A DNA stretch of 64,000 nucleotides from Climacteris rufus (GCA_013398175.1 VZRZ01004301.1:1458998-1522997); one strand, 5' to 3'. Counted from the stretch's first letter, positions 47,450 to 60,700 are shown. Notes: generated by a model from the sequence alone, not told the origin. Numbers and translations: made by a program.

Positions 47450-48310
47450 GTGGGATCCACGCGATTTGGCTTTATGGGAAACTGAGGTGCCAAGGTTGAG
47501 TGAAGATAGCAACAAATGTGCTGAACTGTTCTCTAATATACGTGCTGGACATGACCCAAGCTGGAGTGACAGGCAAGTGCTTTTGGAAGAACTATTTCAG
47601 CCAGGTGAAAAGGAAAAAAAACAATTCATAGCAAAGCAGAACTGGCACAGCAAGAAGATGGAACCAGGAACTCCTGGCCAGTGAATGACCTGAATTGGTC
47701 TGATAATACCACAGAACAGGACTGCATGTCAGACAGGATTTGAAAACTTGATTGAAGCAACAATATCATGTGGGGAATGAAGGGTTAGCTGGAACAAAGT
47801 AATGGAATGTAGACAGAGAATTGACAAACACCCTAGAGATTTTTGGGGCCACCTCCAGCAGGTTTTACTAGAACGTGGGGGAATGACTACACAAAACCTT
47901 AATGATACACTTGTAAGTAGTGTCGTTGTAGGTCAGGCAGCCCCAAATACCTGAAAGTATTTTAAGGAGCATATGCCAGGGTGGCAGAGAGTAAAACTAC
48001 AGAAAATTTAATGTGTAGCAGTATTTGTTTATGATGGGTGGAAATAAAAACAGAGGGCAGAGCAGGCAGGGGTGAAAAGGGAAATTGGAGAAACAGTGGA
48101 AAATCTGATGGCTGTTGCCTTGATAGGAAATCTCCAGGGGAGAAAAAGGAAGAGAGGAAGACGAAATACACTTAGTGGACCTAAACCAGAAAGCAGAAAA
48201 AGACAGAGAAGAAGGAATGTGCAAATGGAGTGTTACTATTGTGGAAATGTAGAACATAGACAAAGAGAATATTGCCTCCAGCCAAGAGGGGGGATGAGCT
48301 GGGGAGAGTA
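47450..48310 (+). pseudogene. gag remnant (capsid and nucleocapsid)
   Basis: The capsid part is recognisable from about 47490: a frame with WSDRQVLLEELFQPGEKE resembles the segment of gammaretroviral capsid around its conserved WDDCQQLL-type motif. Later, in another frame, HPRDFWGHLQQ fits the end of the capsid helix bundle. At 48231-48275 there is a nucleocapsid zinc knuckle, CYYCGNVEHRQREYC. Its spacing is C-X2-C-X4-H-X5-C, one residue longer than the usual X4. Stops and frameshifts interrupt it several times, and matrix is not recognisable. It is a dead remnant. Confidence 0.72.
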
Positions 48311-48344
48311 ATAGTGCAAGGATAGACAGTCACAATGACTAGAG

Positions 48345-48700
48345 GCCATCAATTCTACTGAATTTGAGGGAACAATAGAATTAGAAATACACAGTTTGTG
48401 GAGAACACCTAGATCAACAGGGTTATATAATATGTGGTGCAGTGGGTCTCAATGCCACATTATCCCTCTTAAACTTTACCCCAAGAGGGTCAGTAACCAC
48501 AGACAAACTATTCATATAGGTAGTCACTGGGCAGGGTAAAATGTATGTGTGTAAACCCATATTTGCAACAATAGGACATAAGAGTGTACAGGGAAGATTT
48601 GTTTTAGTGGAAGATTCCCCAGTGTGCTTGTTAGGGAGACACCTTCTAGAGGTGTTAGATACAGAATTGCATTTGTCACCAGAGGAAATGGATTGAAAAA
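48345..48700 (+). pseudogene. Retroviral protease remnant
   Basis: A frame from about 48430 reads through a position where the aspartic protease active site should be, but the usual DTGA/DSGA is not intact. It then has GKMYVCKPIFATIG and, near the end, PVCLLGRHLLEVLDTELHL, which fits the LLGRDLL motif just before the end of gammaretroviral protease. An in-frame stop interrupts it near 48519. Without the catalytic aspartate motif it could not be active. Confidence 0.65.
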
Positions 48701-48799
48701 TGATGGGACTGTGATTACTGAGAGCTCCAAAAGTGAATAGAAGATACTAGAAATATTGAAAGCTGTATTATCAGAGTTGTGGGTTGAGACCAGTCCAGG

Positions 48800-49260
48800 T
48801 GGGGGACTGCTGGTTTCAATGCCCATAAGCATTAAAACCTAGAGAGGAGTGCCACCCACTGTGCGATAATACCCTATTCCCCTGGAAGCTGCAAAAAGTA
48901 TTCCAAAACCAGATAGACCAATTTGGACAAAGGAATTTTAAAGGTATATGTGTCTGCATGTAACACCCCTATAGTGCCTGTAAACCAGAACAGGTTAGAT
49001 GAAGACCCTGAGTACTGCTCATGCAGGTTTTGTAGGCAATTAACCAACATGCAGTGACCTCTCACTCAATGGTGCCAGGCCCCTTGACTATACTTTTGAA
49101 AATACCACTTAAAGATGGATATTTTATTGTAAATAATTTAACAGCTGACTTTTTCAGCATCCCAATAGATGAAGAAAGTCAATCTTTGTTTGCCTTCAAA
49201 CCATACTGTTGATATGGTACGTTTTATAGATGCAAAAAGAGTGTGTAAGAGCAGAAATGG
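48800..49260 (+). pseudogene. Reverse transcriptase 5' remnant
   Basis: Reads in fragments: VPPTVRQYPIPLEA near 48850, which fits the QYPxxxEA start of gammaretroviral reverse transcriptase, and, after several shifts, ADFFSIPIDEESQSLFAF near 49150, which fits the LDxxDAFFxIPL..xSQxxFAF palm motif. The second catalytic block (YxDD), RNase H and integrase are absent. Sequence after about 49260 is not retroviral. Confidence 0.65.
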
Positions 49261-49719
49261 CATCAACACATGCCATCTGAAATACAGGCGTATAATATAT
49301 AACCTGGAGATGAAGTTTTAATTAATATATTCCCTAAAAAAAATAGCACCTAAATGGAAAGGCCATATACTTTCCTGCTATGTTCTTATTTTGTTGTTTA
49401 ATGTTTTGCTGTTTAAGTTTTAGGTAAGAATAACTGGATACGCCATTCTCACATGAAATGAAGGGTGAATGATCAATCAGTTGATAAATAAATTATTTCT
49501 GAGAATCCTTGGTGATTTTTTTATTTGTAATCATTTAAATAGTTATGCACAGGAATCTATGATCTTGTACTCCACCCTATGACAATCTTGTTTGCCTTAA
49601 TTTTGTTATGTTTTTTACTTGTATGTTATATGTAAGGGCAGTGCTTAAATGCCTCAAAAGCTTTTTTCTTTTTCCTTTCAGTATATTAGCAGGAATGCTC
49701 AATTAAAACAAAGGATGGC
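49261..49719. other. Non-retroviral AT-rich filler within the provirus
   Basis: AT-rich sequence with no gag, pol or env similarity lies between the broken reverse transcriptase and the downstream LTR-like end. The rest of pol and all of env must have been deleted or replaced here. Confidence 0.5.
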
Positions 49720-50105
49720 TGTTGAGGAATACACCTAGTTCAGGTTGCTTGGTGTGTGACATGCACACACCAAGATTATGAAGGTATAAAACACCAGGGA
49801 TCTCTTTGTTGGGGGTTCTTTCCTGGAGGCACCGAGCTCGGTCAGTCCCTCCACCACTATTAATTACTTAAAGGTTAACAGGATGTCTGGGACTCTGCCA
49901 TGGCAAACGTAGGGTCAAGCTGATGAGGGAAACTGAAGTCTGAGTGTGGGGTGTGCAGGGAGTCGAACAGGGCACATCTCAGGTCACTGGAGCCACTTGC
50001 TGCAGAGGGGCTTATGCCCTGCCAGTCAAAATCTGGAGTGGTGTGAGTGAGACTCCCAGATTGGCATCAGAATGATCAGATGGGAGAGTTTCTCTAACAT
50101 GTAAC
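49720..50105 (+). mobile_element. Downstream LTR-like segment
   Basis: TGTTGAGGAATACACC at 49720 is a possible LTR start. GGTATAAAACACC at 49783 is a TATA-like box, followed by the R/U5 blocks shared with 46575-46695 and 12617-12940, ending GTTTCTCTAACA at about 50100. U3 would be only about 65 bp, much shorter than normal, so it is probably internally deleted. Confidence 0.5.
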
Positions 50106-53100
50106 CTTCTGCATTTCAGGGTTTATTTTTAGAACTTTAGAATACAGCAAAAATCCTCTTTTTACCATATAAGTCACTGTAATTAGATGTTCAGGCATAT
50201 GACACACTCTGTCCTCCAAGCAGTCTGAGCTCTCCAGTGTTTTGCGGGACTACAGCCTTAAATCTTTCAGAAAAAAAAGGTAGCAGAGGTTCCTTCCCTC
50301 CAGCAGAACTGTCCCCAGTCAAAGGGTAGTCACCAAAGGAATCCAGTGAAGTCCCTCTAGTGACCACTGCTTTTAGTCTAGGCTTCTGCCATATCTTTAA
50401 GAGTAATCCAAAAGAATATGGAATAAATACATCAAGTCACCAAATGTAAAGTGCTAAGTTGATGAAGGTAGGTTGACTAAAGCTAAGTTGATGAAGGTAC
50501 ATTGATTAGCCTCATTTGGAGAACACTTCCTATAGCTGAACTCAGATTTACACAGAAGTGGAGATTTTAGTGCACATTAAGTATAAGGGAGTACATGTTT
50601 GAGAACAGAAATACCGTAAATGCTGTGCAGATCATGCTGCACAGCCAGCTAATGTTGAGTTTCCTCTGCTGCCATGAAACCTGAAATAAATGAAAGCTGT
50701 TAAGAAGAGCACTTCCTTCGCTAGCAGCAGGCCACAGGCTCAATTCCCCAATTCTGGTCTGCAGGGCTTGTTATCAGCCTGTGAGAGCTTGTCCTGGGAA
50801 CTGGAGTTTTGTGCCAAGACAGCTGTTAGGAGCTGGAGGTTCATGTGGGATAACAGCAACAGCCTTGAAAATACTGAAAATAGAGGACTCAACATTATAA
50901 ACTAACTGATACTGAATTACTGGTTGAAAAAAACACATCACAAGTTACGGAGACGACTGCTTTGAGCCTACCAGACGGAAGCAGGAGATGAGCTCAAGAG
51001 GATCAACCACGCAGCAGGAGAAAGCATTTTCTGAGATGTGAGAAAATGACACTCTCTGGTATCGCAAAGTGTGAGTATGGCTTAGGGGGTGGAGACCAAA
51101 GGCTGCTCAGTGTACAGAAATCCTCTTATAAAAGGAAAAATTTCTCAATTTGGGGAAAGTGCCTTCACGGGGACTGCAGTCATGACATCTCTGTGGGACT
51201 GCCAGGGAGGCATATGTGCCACCTTCCCTCCCTGCCTGTGTCGAGGGGCCCAGTGCTCCCTCCTGCCCTGCCTCTTCCCTGTCTGTTTGCACCATGATCC
51301 CCATTTCCTCAGGGACCTCTTGATCTGCCAGCTCATCAGGACTATCTATGTACATCAGGTTTGTGTATATGTGCATTTTTCCCCCAGAAAAATCTGGTTT
51401 TCCTCTCTTATAGTCTTACAGCACCTAGTTCCTGCATGTAAACTCGGCTTGTTACTGAGTAGAAAGGGTGGTTTAACAGATAAGATCATAATGAAACATA
51501 ATGGTTACAAGTTGAAATGAAAAAAAGGAAAGGGAGAGAACTGAAATCTGAGGTAACCAACTGTGAAGCACTTTATCTAGGATGTGATGGGTTTTTTTTG
51601 TCACACACATCTTTAAATCAAGACTGAAATACTTCCCATGGATATGTGTTAGCTCAGATCTAAGTTATAGGCTTCATGCGAGCAGCATTTACTGACTTTC
51701 AGAATTCAAAGCAGTCTGACTGGATTACCATAATGGCCCTTTCTGGTATTAAAATTTATGACTTCATTAATCTGTTCTGTAGGAACTTGAGCCTCCCATT
51801 GAAATCAATGATAGCTGTAAGATGCTCTGTACTAAGAACACTTTGTCTTACATACTGACAAAATTGAAACTTTCAGTATTAAGCAGTACTTTTGCAATAT
51901 GACTGAATATCTTCAAGTTTGTCACTGAAGTCAGTAAATTGATACCTGTGATATCAGCTGACTTGGACAGTGAATTAACCAGATGCTGTGTTCCCTTTCT
52001 TTCATATTTCTTTTCTGGGGAGGAAAGCATGCATGGCTATTTAAAGTACTGCAGTTTGACATCCTTTCTAGTATCATTCTCCCAGTGGTTTCACAGTATT
52101 TGATGTGAATTTCACATGATATTCACATGCTGAACATGAGGAAGGTTGTTTGTTCATTGATAAGTAAGCTGAGGTGGGACCCCTGGTACTTCTGTCACTC
52201 TAAAAATCTCGATTTTATTTCTTCATTTGAAAAACCAATGAGCTGTTTGGCAGACAGTTTTTATGACAGCAGTAAAGACTATCCAAATCTTACTCAGCTA
52301 AATTATATAAAACATTGGTCAAGCAAAGAAGCTTACTCCTTTTGGGTCACTGTGTATCTCATGCCCCTTTACAAGTTGTTTCTTGGAGAGCATTAAAGTG
52401 AATTATAGGCTGGTTATAGTTGCACACCAAACTATGTTGGAATGGCTCAATAGAGCCATTTGCTAAGGTTTTGTTGATAGTTTTCTGGTTTACATGCTAT
52501 ATAAACAGTGAATCTGGGTCACTTGAGCCCAGGTATTGAAGCAAGAGTAGCTTAACTTTCCTTTACCCTATGCCATAAAATTGGCTGGCAGTAAGATTTG
52601 CAATTATTCTACACAAATTAAGGAGTATACATGACCTTGCAATGAAGCCTCCACAGAACATAAATCTCAATAGGGCAAGTTCTCTTAGGCTCCTAAAATC
52701 TCCTAGTGTGGTATATGTACTACATATTGTCTGAAAATTCACTTATATCAGTAAATGAACTAGCTGAGATTTTCCTATTGTTTGTTTATGTTTGCTGGAA
52801 ACAGTGCTATCAGGTTTTCGCAGCAGGGCATCTGCAGCTGAGATCCTTCACCTGTGAAACTTTTCTAGTAATTTTTCAACACAGACCTGACAAGAGTCAG
52901 GACCTAATGCACATAAAATTGCTTAATAAAATCTGTAATGAGTCATATTTATCAGTTAGCAAAATAGTGGGGTTTATTTCTGGATTTGACATTTTTGAGC
53001 TTACAAAGACCAGTGTACTTACTTTTTCTGTTTGTAGAACTAGAAGTTGTAAAAAAAATCTTAGGTTTCTGTTAATGCAAACAGATTCAGGGTCACTCAT

Positions 53101-54529
53101 TCAAGTTGTCTTACAAACACTGGTATGCACAGAAACTGGTTGTTACCTGGAGATGTCCTTGATTTCAGTGAAGACTGCTATTGGGAAATGTGTCTGTCAG
53201 TGCTAGCACATATTTGCCAACCTTAGCAAATGTATTGTGAGCTTTACAGTGGTTTGCTTTCTTAAATCTTAGCAGCTGGAAAGGTGAGATTTCATGAAAG
53301 CCCATGAAAGTCTGGAATTTTAAGCAGTTTTCTTGGCTATATGACTGTGATCTTTCTTTGAGAAGAGGTGACTTGAATGCATTCTAGATGTTCAGAAACA
53401 ATAAGCCAAAAGAAAAAGCCCAGCTGCAGCTCTTCACACTGCTTTCCAGGAGGGAAAAATATTTAAAATTGGACATTTGGGATTTCCAGTACATAAGTAC
53501 AGTTCCTTAATGTACTCCGCAGAGACTGGCAGTCAGGTTTCACAGGGTTAGCATTGCATGTCATCACATTTTGCTGGTGCAGTCCTGGAAAGAATCTTGG
53601 CCAACAACCCAGGCTCTGCTAAACCCCTTGAAGCTGCTGTCATTTTCACTATGGTCTTTTATTTTCACTGTGCTCTTTATTTACTGTCTAGACTGTGGAG
53701 TTGCCAACTATAGCTCATTGCCATAAAACAAGGAAAGAAAGTGTCACATGTTAAGCAGACATTTTTTTTGCCAGGTAATCTTCCCATATCTCATGATAAT
53801 GAAAGAAAAAGACAAGAGGAAGCCTAGGTACTCCTTAAGCTGCTAAAATGTGTAACTGGACAGTTACTATAAACTCTGAGACCCTCAAAGTAACATTCAA
53901 TAGAAAGCACTCCAGCTAAAATTGCATTTTACTTGTACATAGACTTAAAGAGAAATATATGACTAAGTATTTGCACCGTGATTTGTGCACTATAAATTCC
54001 CGTAACAATAAAATATAGTTACACCTTTGCATAAGTTTTCAGCATACATCATTCTCTCCATCATTTCTAGCATATGTAATTATTGCCATCACTGTCACAA
54101 CTCAATGAAAAATATTTGTCTGTGTCAGAAAAATTGCTGGCCAGGGACAAAGTACCAAGCTATGCCCATCCTCTAATCCCAGTCCTGGGCTGCCAGTACT
54201 CTCCACAGGGCTGAGTACTGGAGCCCACTTCTAGTGCTCTGATCTGCTGGATACCCTGGAGGGGGAAGAAAAGAATTTGCCTAACTTGAGTGCTCTAAGG
54301 ACAAGGAAAAGACAACCAGAAGATTAAGGAAAGGAGTCTGGAGACCCTGGCACAGGAAAAGGAAATGGAAAACTCTGACTGAGAGCTCTGAAAAGAACTC
54401 TAGAGGTGATGGTTGGAGGGAGATACCATGGCTGTGACAAGAGAAAGAAATGTCACAGGGAAAATGGAAGAGGGAATTGGAGAAGGTCAGAGGGACAAGG
54501 GGACAGGAGTTTGAGGGTGCTAAACACAA
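50106..54529. other. Non-genic stretch
   Basis: No gene or repeat family could be supported. A mixed-composition patch at about 50690-51300 has frames of 60-143 codons on both strands without family features. A plus-strand frame of 166 codons at 52706-53206 likewise lacks recognisable domains and splice support. Confidence 0.4.
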
Positions 54530-54694
54530 AACAAGTTGCCCAGAGAGGTGGTAGATGGCTCATCCCTGGAAATATTCAAGGTCAGGTTGGACAAGGCTCA
54601 GAGCAACCTGATCTAGTGGACAGTGTCACTGCTCATTGCAGGGGGTTGGACTATATAACTTTTAAAGGTCCCTTCCAATACTATGAATTCTAAG
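54530..54694 (+). mobile_element. CR1 LINE 3'-end fragment, plus strand
   Basis: Reads ACAAGTTGCCCAGAGAGGTG, then GTAGATGGCTCATCCCTGGA, AATATTCAAGGTCAGGTTGG, AGCAACCTGATCTAGT, GGGGGTTGGACTATATAACT, AAAGGTCCCTTCCAAT and CTATGAATTCTAAG, a clear sense-oriented CR1 tail. Confidence 0.92.
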
Positions 54695-57497
54695 AAAGGG
54701 GGTTGAACAATGGGACAAAGAGTATTCAGAGAAGGAGGCAAAGAACATTGATCCCTATCGCAGATAGGTGGAATTAGAAGATATCTCTGGCAAGAATCGA
54801 GGCTGCAAGAGAAAATTGGGATATGCTGAGTGAGAAATCAGAGATGAGGACAAAGCAAGAGATAAACCAGGGTAAGGACTTGGAGAGGTAAATATGAGTA
54901 TTGTAAATCTGAGTACTGGGCAATGAAATGGTTAAAAGAGATTGACAAAACAGATGGTCAAACTCAAAAATTCTGCAGTGCAATCTCAAAGTGAGTGGGC
55001 CCCACAAATATTCTGAGTGACATGCAGAGACATTGCTGAACACACTCCAAAGAAAACTATCACACTAAGTCCAACATTTACAAACAGCTGATTAAGTAGT
55101 TCAGTCTGACAAGAGACTTGCCTCACATGGAGCGATTTACAACTGAATTGTGGAGAGGGATGAGATGGAGTAAGACAACAGTTGATTAGAAATTAGAAAA
55201 CTGAATTATTTGAAAAGGTGCAAAACATGTCAGGGACACAACTCTTAGTAAATGAACAAAGAATAAGCATGTACAAACCCTGTATGTTATAACTACAGGG
55301 TTCTAAGTACAAAAGCATTGCTTCTAACACTTCAAACCAGTATTTGTACTTAACATCAGCCACCTTTCCATCCTTGTCTCAAAATGCTTCGTGGATTTTT
55401 ATCTCCAGATTGATAGAACCTATTAATAAGCAACCAGCCAGGGCTTTCTATACCCTTGCAGTGTATCCATGAGAAAAAAGAAAATCCAACAGTTTCTCCA
55501 AATCCAAAGCAACAAAACCCCAAAGCTGATGTGTATTTCCATTCATCTTATTAAACATTTCACAAAAATAACTTTCCATACTTACAAGCAAGTGATGCTT
55601 ACAGAAACAAATGGTATTGTTTCTTCTGAGTCAGTTTCTCTGGTTGTTGTTTGGTTTTGTTTTTTTTTCGTTGGTTGGTTGGTTGGTTGGCTGGTTTTTT
55701 GTTTGGGGTTTTTTTTTTTTTGGGTTTGGGTTTGGGTTTTGTTTTTAGGTTGGTTTTCTTTTTGGCAGGAGCAAAGCAAGCTCCTTTTAGAGCTTGAATC
55801 TGTGGCAAAACTGAATTTTCCATTTCCTTGGAAATCCTAAATCAGTGCCTTTGAACTCCCAAGTCCTCAGTTTCCAATAGCACACTCCCAGAAATATGTT
55901 GGAGAATTGTATTAATCCTTGCTCTGTCATCTGTTATAGTAATGTGCCCAGAGATGTTGGATTGCTGTTAAATGACAAGGACATATCAAAGAACATAGAT
56001 AGGATACATTTCTTACAGAAGCTTTTTGGGGTTTTTAGAGATAGATAGCATACTAGGAATCTCAAGTGGTATAACATGTCATCTGGGAGGGGTTGTGGAA
56101 GGCAGGCAGAGCTGGAATTGTAATAGCTGCCTGCAGGAAATAAGGAAAGTGGAAGCTATCCAAACTGCTGTATGCACATTAAATTCGAGCATGGTGCAAG
56201 ATCTTCCAGCTCTATTAGGAGAGAACAACATATTATAACTTAAGTAACCTAATAGAGAGATCACAAAAAAAAAAAAATTGTCATTGGCTTACAAAGCTGA
56301 TGCACATCAAAATAGAATTTGCAGAGATACACTGGAGCAACTAAGTCTCTTTTCCCTGGATAAAAAGCTCATGGGAATCCTATTTCATGTGTTATGTGCT
56401 AACAGTGTGCAGACTCCATATTTATTTGCTCTTCATTCAGAGACCTACTTATGAAGATGCTGCAATGGCATGAAATACACTCATTTCATTGCACATTTTT
56501 CAACTCCATGGGTCTTGAAACTTGTTTGTAGTACTGGTAAAGGTTTTTTTCTATTCAGTTGCTACCTTAATTGCACCATTTTGCATTCTTTCTCCTTGTT
56601 ATACGATCTGCATTTTTTCTTGACAATCTTAAGATTGATCAATTGATAAAGATAAGCAAATCCTGGCTCTGTTTAACCTTTCCCAGAAGGATATTGGGGT
56701 TTGTATCAAAAAGCTGTAATATTCTTCTGATGAAGCTCACAATAACTCTTGGCATGCTTCTCAAATCTTTTCCATCAATGGGAGAATAAGATATGTTTCT
56801 ACTTTTCCTTTTGCAATCTGTACTGATAATAACTGTATACAGACAAAAAAAAATATTATCTCTGTTATTTCTAGTCTTATAGTGGAAAATTCAGGTTTTT
56901 AGTAGCTGGAGTCCCTCCAGGCCTCTAAGTTGTCTGGTTTCTCATTGCTACAATGTTTTTTGATTAATTACAAGTTCTTTATTGGTGGATGTGATTAGAC
57001 TAGCTGTTGCCACCCTTGCATCACATACTGAGAGGCACACAATAAGACTCCATATCTGTAAAATTAAATTATTTCTTTATGAAAAGCATGACTTGAAGAG
57101 GTTCTGCAGGTGCAGCCAATTTTTAGATGCAAACATGCAAAGTGTTTAATTTCTAGGTATCTAGAGTAAACTCATTCCCCCTCAAACTCTTTTCTTTTCC
57201 ATCTGATTATGTGGAGCTTTTCTAATTCACAGAAGTCTTGCAGTACCCCAAGTCATAGTGGAGATGAGCTCAAGGCACACAATGCTCTTTAAGAATTTAA
57301 TTCAATCGGATTTCCGACATCTGCACAGTTTCTCTGCAGCAACATCTTTCTTGGCAGCTCCCAGTAGAAATGCTTTTCTTGGAGACACGCCATGACCAGG
57401 ATTTCCACTCCCCCAGTCTGATTTCAAATGTTTACTTCCAAAGTGCTGGTGATTCAAAGATTGCCAGTTCAGTATGGCTGCTCTTGGTCACATTTAA
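54695..57497. other. Non-genic stretch with a G/T simple repeat
   Basis: Only the TTGG-type repeat at 55655 is recognisable. Short frames elsewhere lack support. Confidence 0.4.
55655..55760. repeat. G/T-rich simple repeat, (TTGG)n and (TTTGGG)n
   Basis: Five TTGG units at about 55672-55691 are followed by T runs and then three TTTGGG units at 55728-55748. Together with GGGG just before, this gives four G tracts on the plus strand. Confidence 0.88.
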
Positions 57498-57708
57498 TAA
57501 AATCATAGAATCACAGAATACGCTGAGTTAGAAGGGACCCACAAGGATCATTGAAGTCCAACTCCTGACCCTGCACAGAACATCACCAAGAGTCACACTC
57601 TGTGCCTGAGAGCATTGTCCAAATGCTCCTTGAACTCTGTTCAGGCTTGGTGCTGTGACCACTTCCCTGGGGAGCCTGTTCCAGAGCTCAACCACCCTCC
57701 ACTTCAAT
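57498..57708 (-). mobile_element. CR1 LINE 3'-end fragment, minus strand
   Basis: The plus strand reads AATCATAGAATCACAGAATA, CGCTGAGTTAGAAGGGACCC, ACAAGGATCATTGAAGTCCA, GAGAGCATTGTCCAAATGCT, TCAGGCTTGGTGCTGTGACC and CACTTCCCTGGGGAGCCTGT. It is the same CR1 subtype as the copy at 2196-2660 but shorter, and it keeps the ATTCTATG-type tail. Confidence 0.94.
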
Positions 57709-60700
57709 CTACACCATCCATATCTGTGTTGAACAGTCTTTGCAATACCATTTACAGTGTTGTCATAAATTTACTAAGCATTAGATAATCATCAGGGATG
57801 CTACTTATCTGAAATACAGATTGGTGCTCACATAAAATAACTAGAGTAACAGGCCTTGTTACTCCTTCTTATTGTCCTGGAAAAATCATGAACTGTATGT
57901 TAATCACTTCATCCGTTCCTGAAATGGAGCTACACTTTAATGAATATGTTGCATGAAATGAGTTTTGGTTGAATTGAAGAACTCATTGAGACTGAAATGG
58001 CAAAGGGAATTCAAGTCAGACGCTTATTTATCCAAACTGGAGTCTGACCAAGATGCTGCTATTCTTGTGATGTGTGTCATGGGATAGCTTGTGATCAAAA
58101 GCTGCTGTAACGTGGACTTCAGTTGGAAGTTTCCTTCTTTATACTTAGTCTCCACCAGGTGCCAGGAGGGTACAGCAGCTCCATTCTTCCTCAGAGAAAA
58201 AGGTGCTGTCTAGTGAAGCACCAGAAGTTACTTTAGATCTTTACCTGTTTTTTCTTCAGTGTATCTTACCTAGGTATTGACTGAGCCTGATATTCATTGG
58301 TTTCATGACCAAAGACTCAGAGGTGTTTCTGGCTAACAAGTAACTCCACTTGAAACTGAAAAAAAAAAAAGAAGCTCAAATAAAAGTGTAGGACAACATT
58401 TTCCTCATTGTTCCCCTCAAACCACCCCTCAGGACTAAAAACCAGAGATCAAATTAAAATTGTATATGATGCCAACATTTAGAAATGTCTAACAAATTTA
58501 AAACTATCTCTGTAATATTAATCCATACAATAATAGAAAAGTAAAAAAAAAAAAGTTTATACAAAAGTTACTAGTATAATACCATTTAACTGACATTAGT
58601 AAACAAATGGAATGATTTTACAGAAGAAAGGGATCTGGATATTTAGATATAATACTTATTTGGTAGCAACCTCTGACAAATAACAAAGGAAGGAATCTTG
58701 AGTATATGTAATGTGATTAAGAAGAGATTCATATATTAAATAAAGATTTTTGAAAGTACCTGGTGTCTTCAAGACAGCCAAGAAAGTGCTTAACAGTTAT
58801 GGTAACACATAGAGATGTAACTGGACTGTAGAGGAATTTAAAACCCATAAACAATTTTCCTGTCAATAAAGATTATATTTTCCAGCGTGAACTGCTTCTT
58901 AATTGAGGCTAAAAATTCTTCCATTATTCTAAAAATAAGGTTAACTGAAAATAGCACCAATACTGTAAAAGAAATGACAGATGTGCAATCAGGAAAAGAT
59001 GATAACATGAATAAGCTTTACAAGAATTGCAGTTCCAGTTATAAATAGCAGAAGACATCTCCCTTTGTGCAAATGAAGACTTCTTTACCATTATAATTTC
59101 TGTCTGTCATAATCTACTGTAGTAAAATTAATGCAGTCTAGGAAATTGCAGCTTTGTAACAGCAGTGGCCCTACATACATTTGCATGAGTGCTCTGTAGT
59201 GACAGGAACAGAATATATGGCATAAAAAGTTACTAAAAATAGACTTGTCTAGTCACTGGCCAAATGCTACCCATTGCTTTTGGGAACAGAGGGTGTCGGC
59301 AGGAGAGGCTGTCAGTGCAGCGAGCACGACCCTTCCTGCAGCTCTGCTGTGCTGTTCTCCTGCCTCTGGAGCCCTGCAGGTGGGAGGGAGTGGGTTGGAA
59401 GAACAACCACTTTCTGCAACATTAGGTGCTGTCAGCCTCCTAAGTCACCACTGAATAACATAATGTTCCTTGTCTGTGTTTTGCCAGTGGGAGGGTGACA
59501 TCACACAACCGTGACAAGATGAGCAGTGTTGATGGGACTAGAGGTAAAATTCGTCTGCAGATAAGATGTTCATATTTAATTCCTGTGCTCTGTAGATCTG
59601 CTGTCCAATTTCTGCAGTAGGGAGAGAAAAAAGCCCTTTCACAAGTAAAAATATATATGGAATTGTATGACATCCCCATTTTCATGGTGCTTGTACACTT
59701 TTGCATGTGAATAAATTATAGGCACATACATTAAAAGAAAAAAAGAAAAAATAAATAAACATCTCAGCATACTAACTATTGCAGACGGTTGTGCATATCA
59801 AGGCCAAGTCACAATCCTATCTGGAGTTGGAAGTCTGTGCTAGGTTGTGGCATGGTACAAAGGACAGAACTGAGAAGTATTTTCAAAAGCCTTGCCTATC
59901 TTTCAAAATAGGCTCTCAAATACTATCCTGGATATTGTATCATAGTTATTATATTGGTTTATGTTGCATTATCTTACCTGAAACCACATGTGCAAATCTA
60001 TAGTTAGTTATTTTTGTAACTGGTACTAATTATTATATCCTGCATCTCATACTATACACATGTAATATATACTATACAATGTAATGACATACTATACAAA
60101 CGTAACTACATTTCTCAGACTATATACAGTATAACATTTTATCTTGTCATAGACTTGCTTTTGCAGCACAGGATTGCAAATGAAAATCTTGAGAGAATTT
60201 TGTGTGCATTGTATATGCTGCTCCTATGCACCTCTCTTTATTACAGTTTTTTTAAAAAAAAAGTCAGGTCTTGTGATAGCTTACTGTGCCTCTTCTAGTG
60301 TGGTGAATCTGGGAAAATGTAAGAATAAGGACTTTTCCTTCTATTTTTATTCAATATATTTGCCATGAGGAAGAAACTTGGTTTAGTAAAGAGTCCTTTG
60401 ACCGTATTCCAATTCTTATACTGTGAGTGAGAAGTTATGGGAATTTGCTTAACCCATATTATGTCTGAATTTTTATGTTTATCTTTTTTTGTCTATTAAG
60501 TGATCAATGTATTTCTCTGTGTCTTTGAACATCTATCACAGTGGATTTAGGCTTGCAGATTCTAAGCATGATTATGAAACTAGAAATAACAGATGGATAA
60601 AAAGTTATTATTGGAGGTTATTTGTTCTTAAGTACACAGAACATTAAAAGGTTATCTGAAAAAAGTCTGCACAACACAGACTCCCTGAAACTTTTTTTTT

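Larger units (their letters stand above)
46330..50105 (+). mobile_element. Degenerate gammaretrovirus-like endogenous provirus
   Basis: A plus-strand block ordered as LTR-like end, GC-rich leader with tandem array, gag remnant, protease remnant, start of reverse transcriptase, unrelated AT-rich sequence, LTR-like end. The gag-pro-pol similarity is to gammaretrovirus-type (class I) elements. All reading frames are broken by stops and shifts, and there is no env, integrase or RNase H. The downstream LTR-like end shares its R/U5 part with the upstream one but not its U3. The element lies 1.5 kb upstream of OTUD6B and runs away from it. It is not capable of coding for any complete viral protein. 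Confidence 0.78.

Noticed and set aside
46805..47515. Repeated-peptide frames on both strands, and the idea of a CRISPR array
   Set aside because: The peptides are translations of the 65-bp tandem unit. Units are directly adjacent with no unique spacers, and the genome is vertebrate.
52706..53206. 166-codon plus-strand frame, one of the longest in the window
   Set aside because: Cysteine- and phenylalanine-rich low-information composition, no domain, and nothing conserved that I recognise.
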